Assembly: GCA_023445955.1 (NCBI GenBank)
Contig: JAEXJH010000151.1
Location: 1-5,354, forward strand
Direction of reading: 5' to 3'
DNA: 5,354 nucleotides
Source of the DNA: Pseudomonadota bacterium
GTDB lineage: Bacteria > Pseudomonadota > Alphaproteobacteria > Caulobacterales > Caulobacteraceae
Of the stretch, positions 5,147 to 5,354 are shown piece by piece. Each line of letters starts with the position of its first letter. The first letter of the stretch is position 1. The notes below the pieces were generated by a model. That model ran no database searches and had not been told where the DNA came from. It saw only the letters and a program-made list of their open reading frames with translations. Made by a program: the position numbers and the translations under genes.

Positions 5147-5354
5147 CCGGGCGATTCCCGTTCCCGGGGCATGAGAACGCCGTTCAGGAAGGCGAGACGG
5201 CTATTCTCTGCCCAAGTGGCGTGCGAATGTGATCCTTCGTTCGCGCGAACTCGCCTAGCCGTTGAGGCGCGGGCGGGGGACGCTCACACCAAGAGGACGC
5301 GACGGTCGGCTGATCGACGCGCAACGGACTGGCGAAGGCCGCTCCTCCTGAAGG
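5147..5354. other. Non-coding tail with swapped inverted repeats; no supported gene
   Basis: I see no convincing gene here. AGGCGAG (5190-5196) is complementary to CTCGCCT (5250-5256), and ACGGCTA (5197-5203) is complementary to TAGCCGT (5256-5262). The arms come in the same order on both sides, so the two stems would cross like a pseudoknot. Between them, GTTCGCGCGAAC (5239-5250) is a perfect 12-bp palindrome. Just after the preceding stop, CCGGG (5147-5151) can pair with CCCGG (5163-5167), but no T-tract follows, so a terminator is doubtful. I checked for motifs of tmRNA, 4.5S RNA and RNase P RNA and found none. The segment may be the upstream region of a gene beyond the window. Confidence 0.4.

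Noticed and set aside
5147..5170. A possible intrinsic terminator after the His-rich gene
   Set aside because: The stem is only 5 bp with an 11-base loop and no T-run follows.
5182..5250. GTTC/GAAC words suggesting a LexA (SOS) box
   Set aside because: The alphaproteobacterial LexA box is the direct repeat GTTC-N7-GTTC. Neither GTTC here has a partner at that distance.
5171..5354. A 61-codon plus-strand frame from ATG 5171 that stays open to the window edge
   Set aside because: It is extremely Arg-rich, its third positions lack the GC bias of the neighbours, and the nearest G-run is one base from the ATG. Such frames are common by chance in GC-rich DNA, although a continuation beyond the window cannot be excluded.

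Overview
The window looks like chromosomal DNA from a high-GC alphaproteobacterium, most likely Caulobacter or a close relative. The protein-coding bias (G/C at third positions), a promoter resembling the Caulobacter vegetative consensus, a CtrA-type TTAACCAT half-site and the gene families present all point that way. This is a recognition-based judgement; no search was run.

Left part (1-3646): a divergent pair of transcription units. On the minus strand is a full-length TonB-dependent outer-membrane receptor of the heme/hemoglobin family (22-2223, HutA-like). On the plus strand, separated by a 161-bp regulatory gap, is a two-gene operon: a secreted DUF4198 (NikM-like) protein (2385-3170) and, 8 bp later, a secreted four-EF-hand protein (3179-3646). 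The gap holds two 15-bp 7-1-7 palindromes that look like Fur operators, one near each gene, so the receptor and the two periplasmic proteins are probably induced together by iron limitation. A reasonable model is outer-membrane capture of heme or another metal ligand, with periplasmic metal/calcium-binding partners. The roles of the two partners are inferred.

Middle (3647-4285): a good sigma-70-type promoter and a GC hairpin leader precede a small conserved DUF3297 gene (3750-4001). Five bases later comes a 92-residue protein of unknown function with a probable TTG start (4007-4285).

Right part (4286-5146): a GTG-started gene with a strong Shine-Dalgarno sequence encodes a 260-residue single-pass membrane protein with two His/Asp/Gly-rich metal-binding-like tracts. 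Its leader carries an inverted repeat enclosing a CtrA half-site. The last 208 bp (5147-5354) contain no gene I can support. They do hold an unusual swapped pair of inverted repeats and a perfect 12-bp palindrome, so they may be a promoter region or a structured RNA.

No tRNA, rRNA, CRISPR array, insertion sequence or phage gene was seen. The most unusual items are the absence of the usual histidines from the receptor's plug and FRAP-NPNL segment, the predicted N-terminal histidine of the mature DUF4198 protein, and the His-rich membrane protein.
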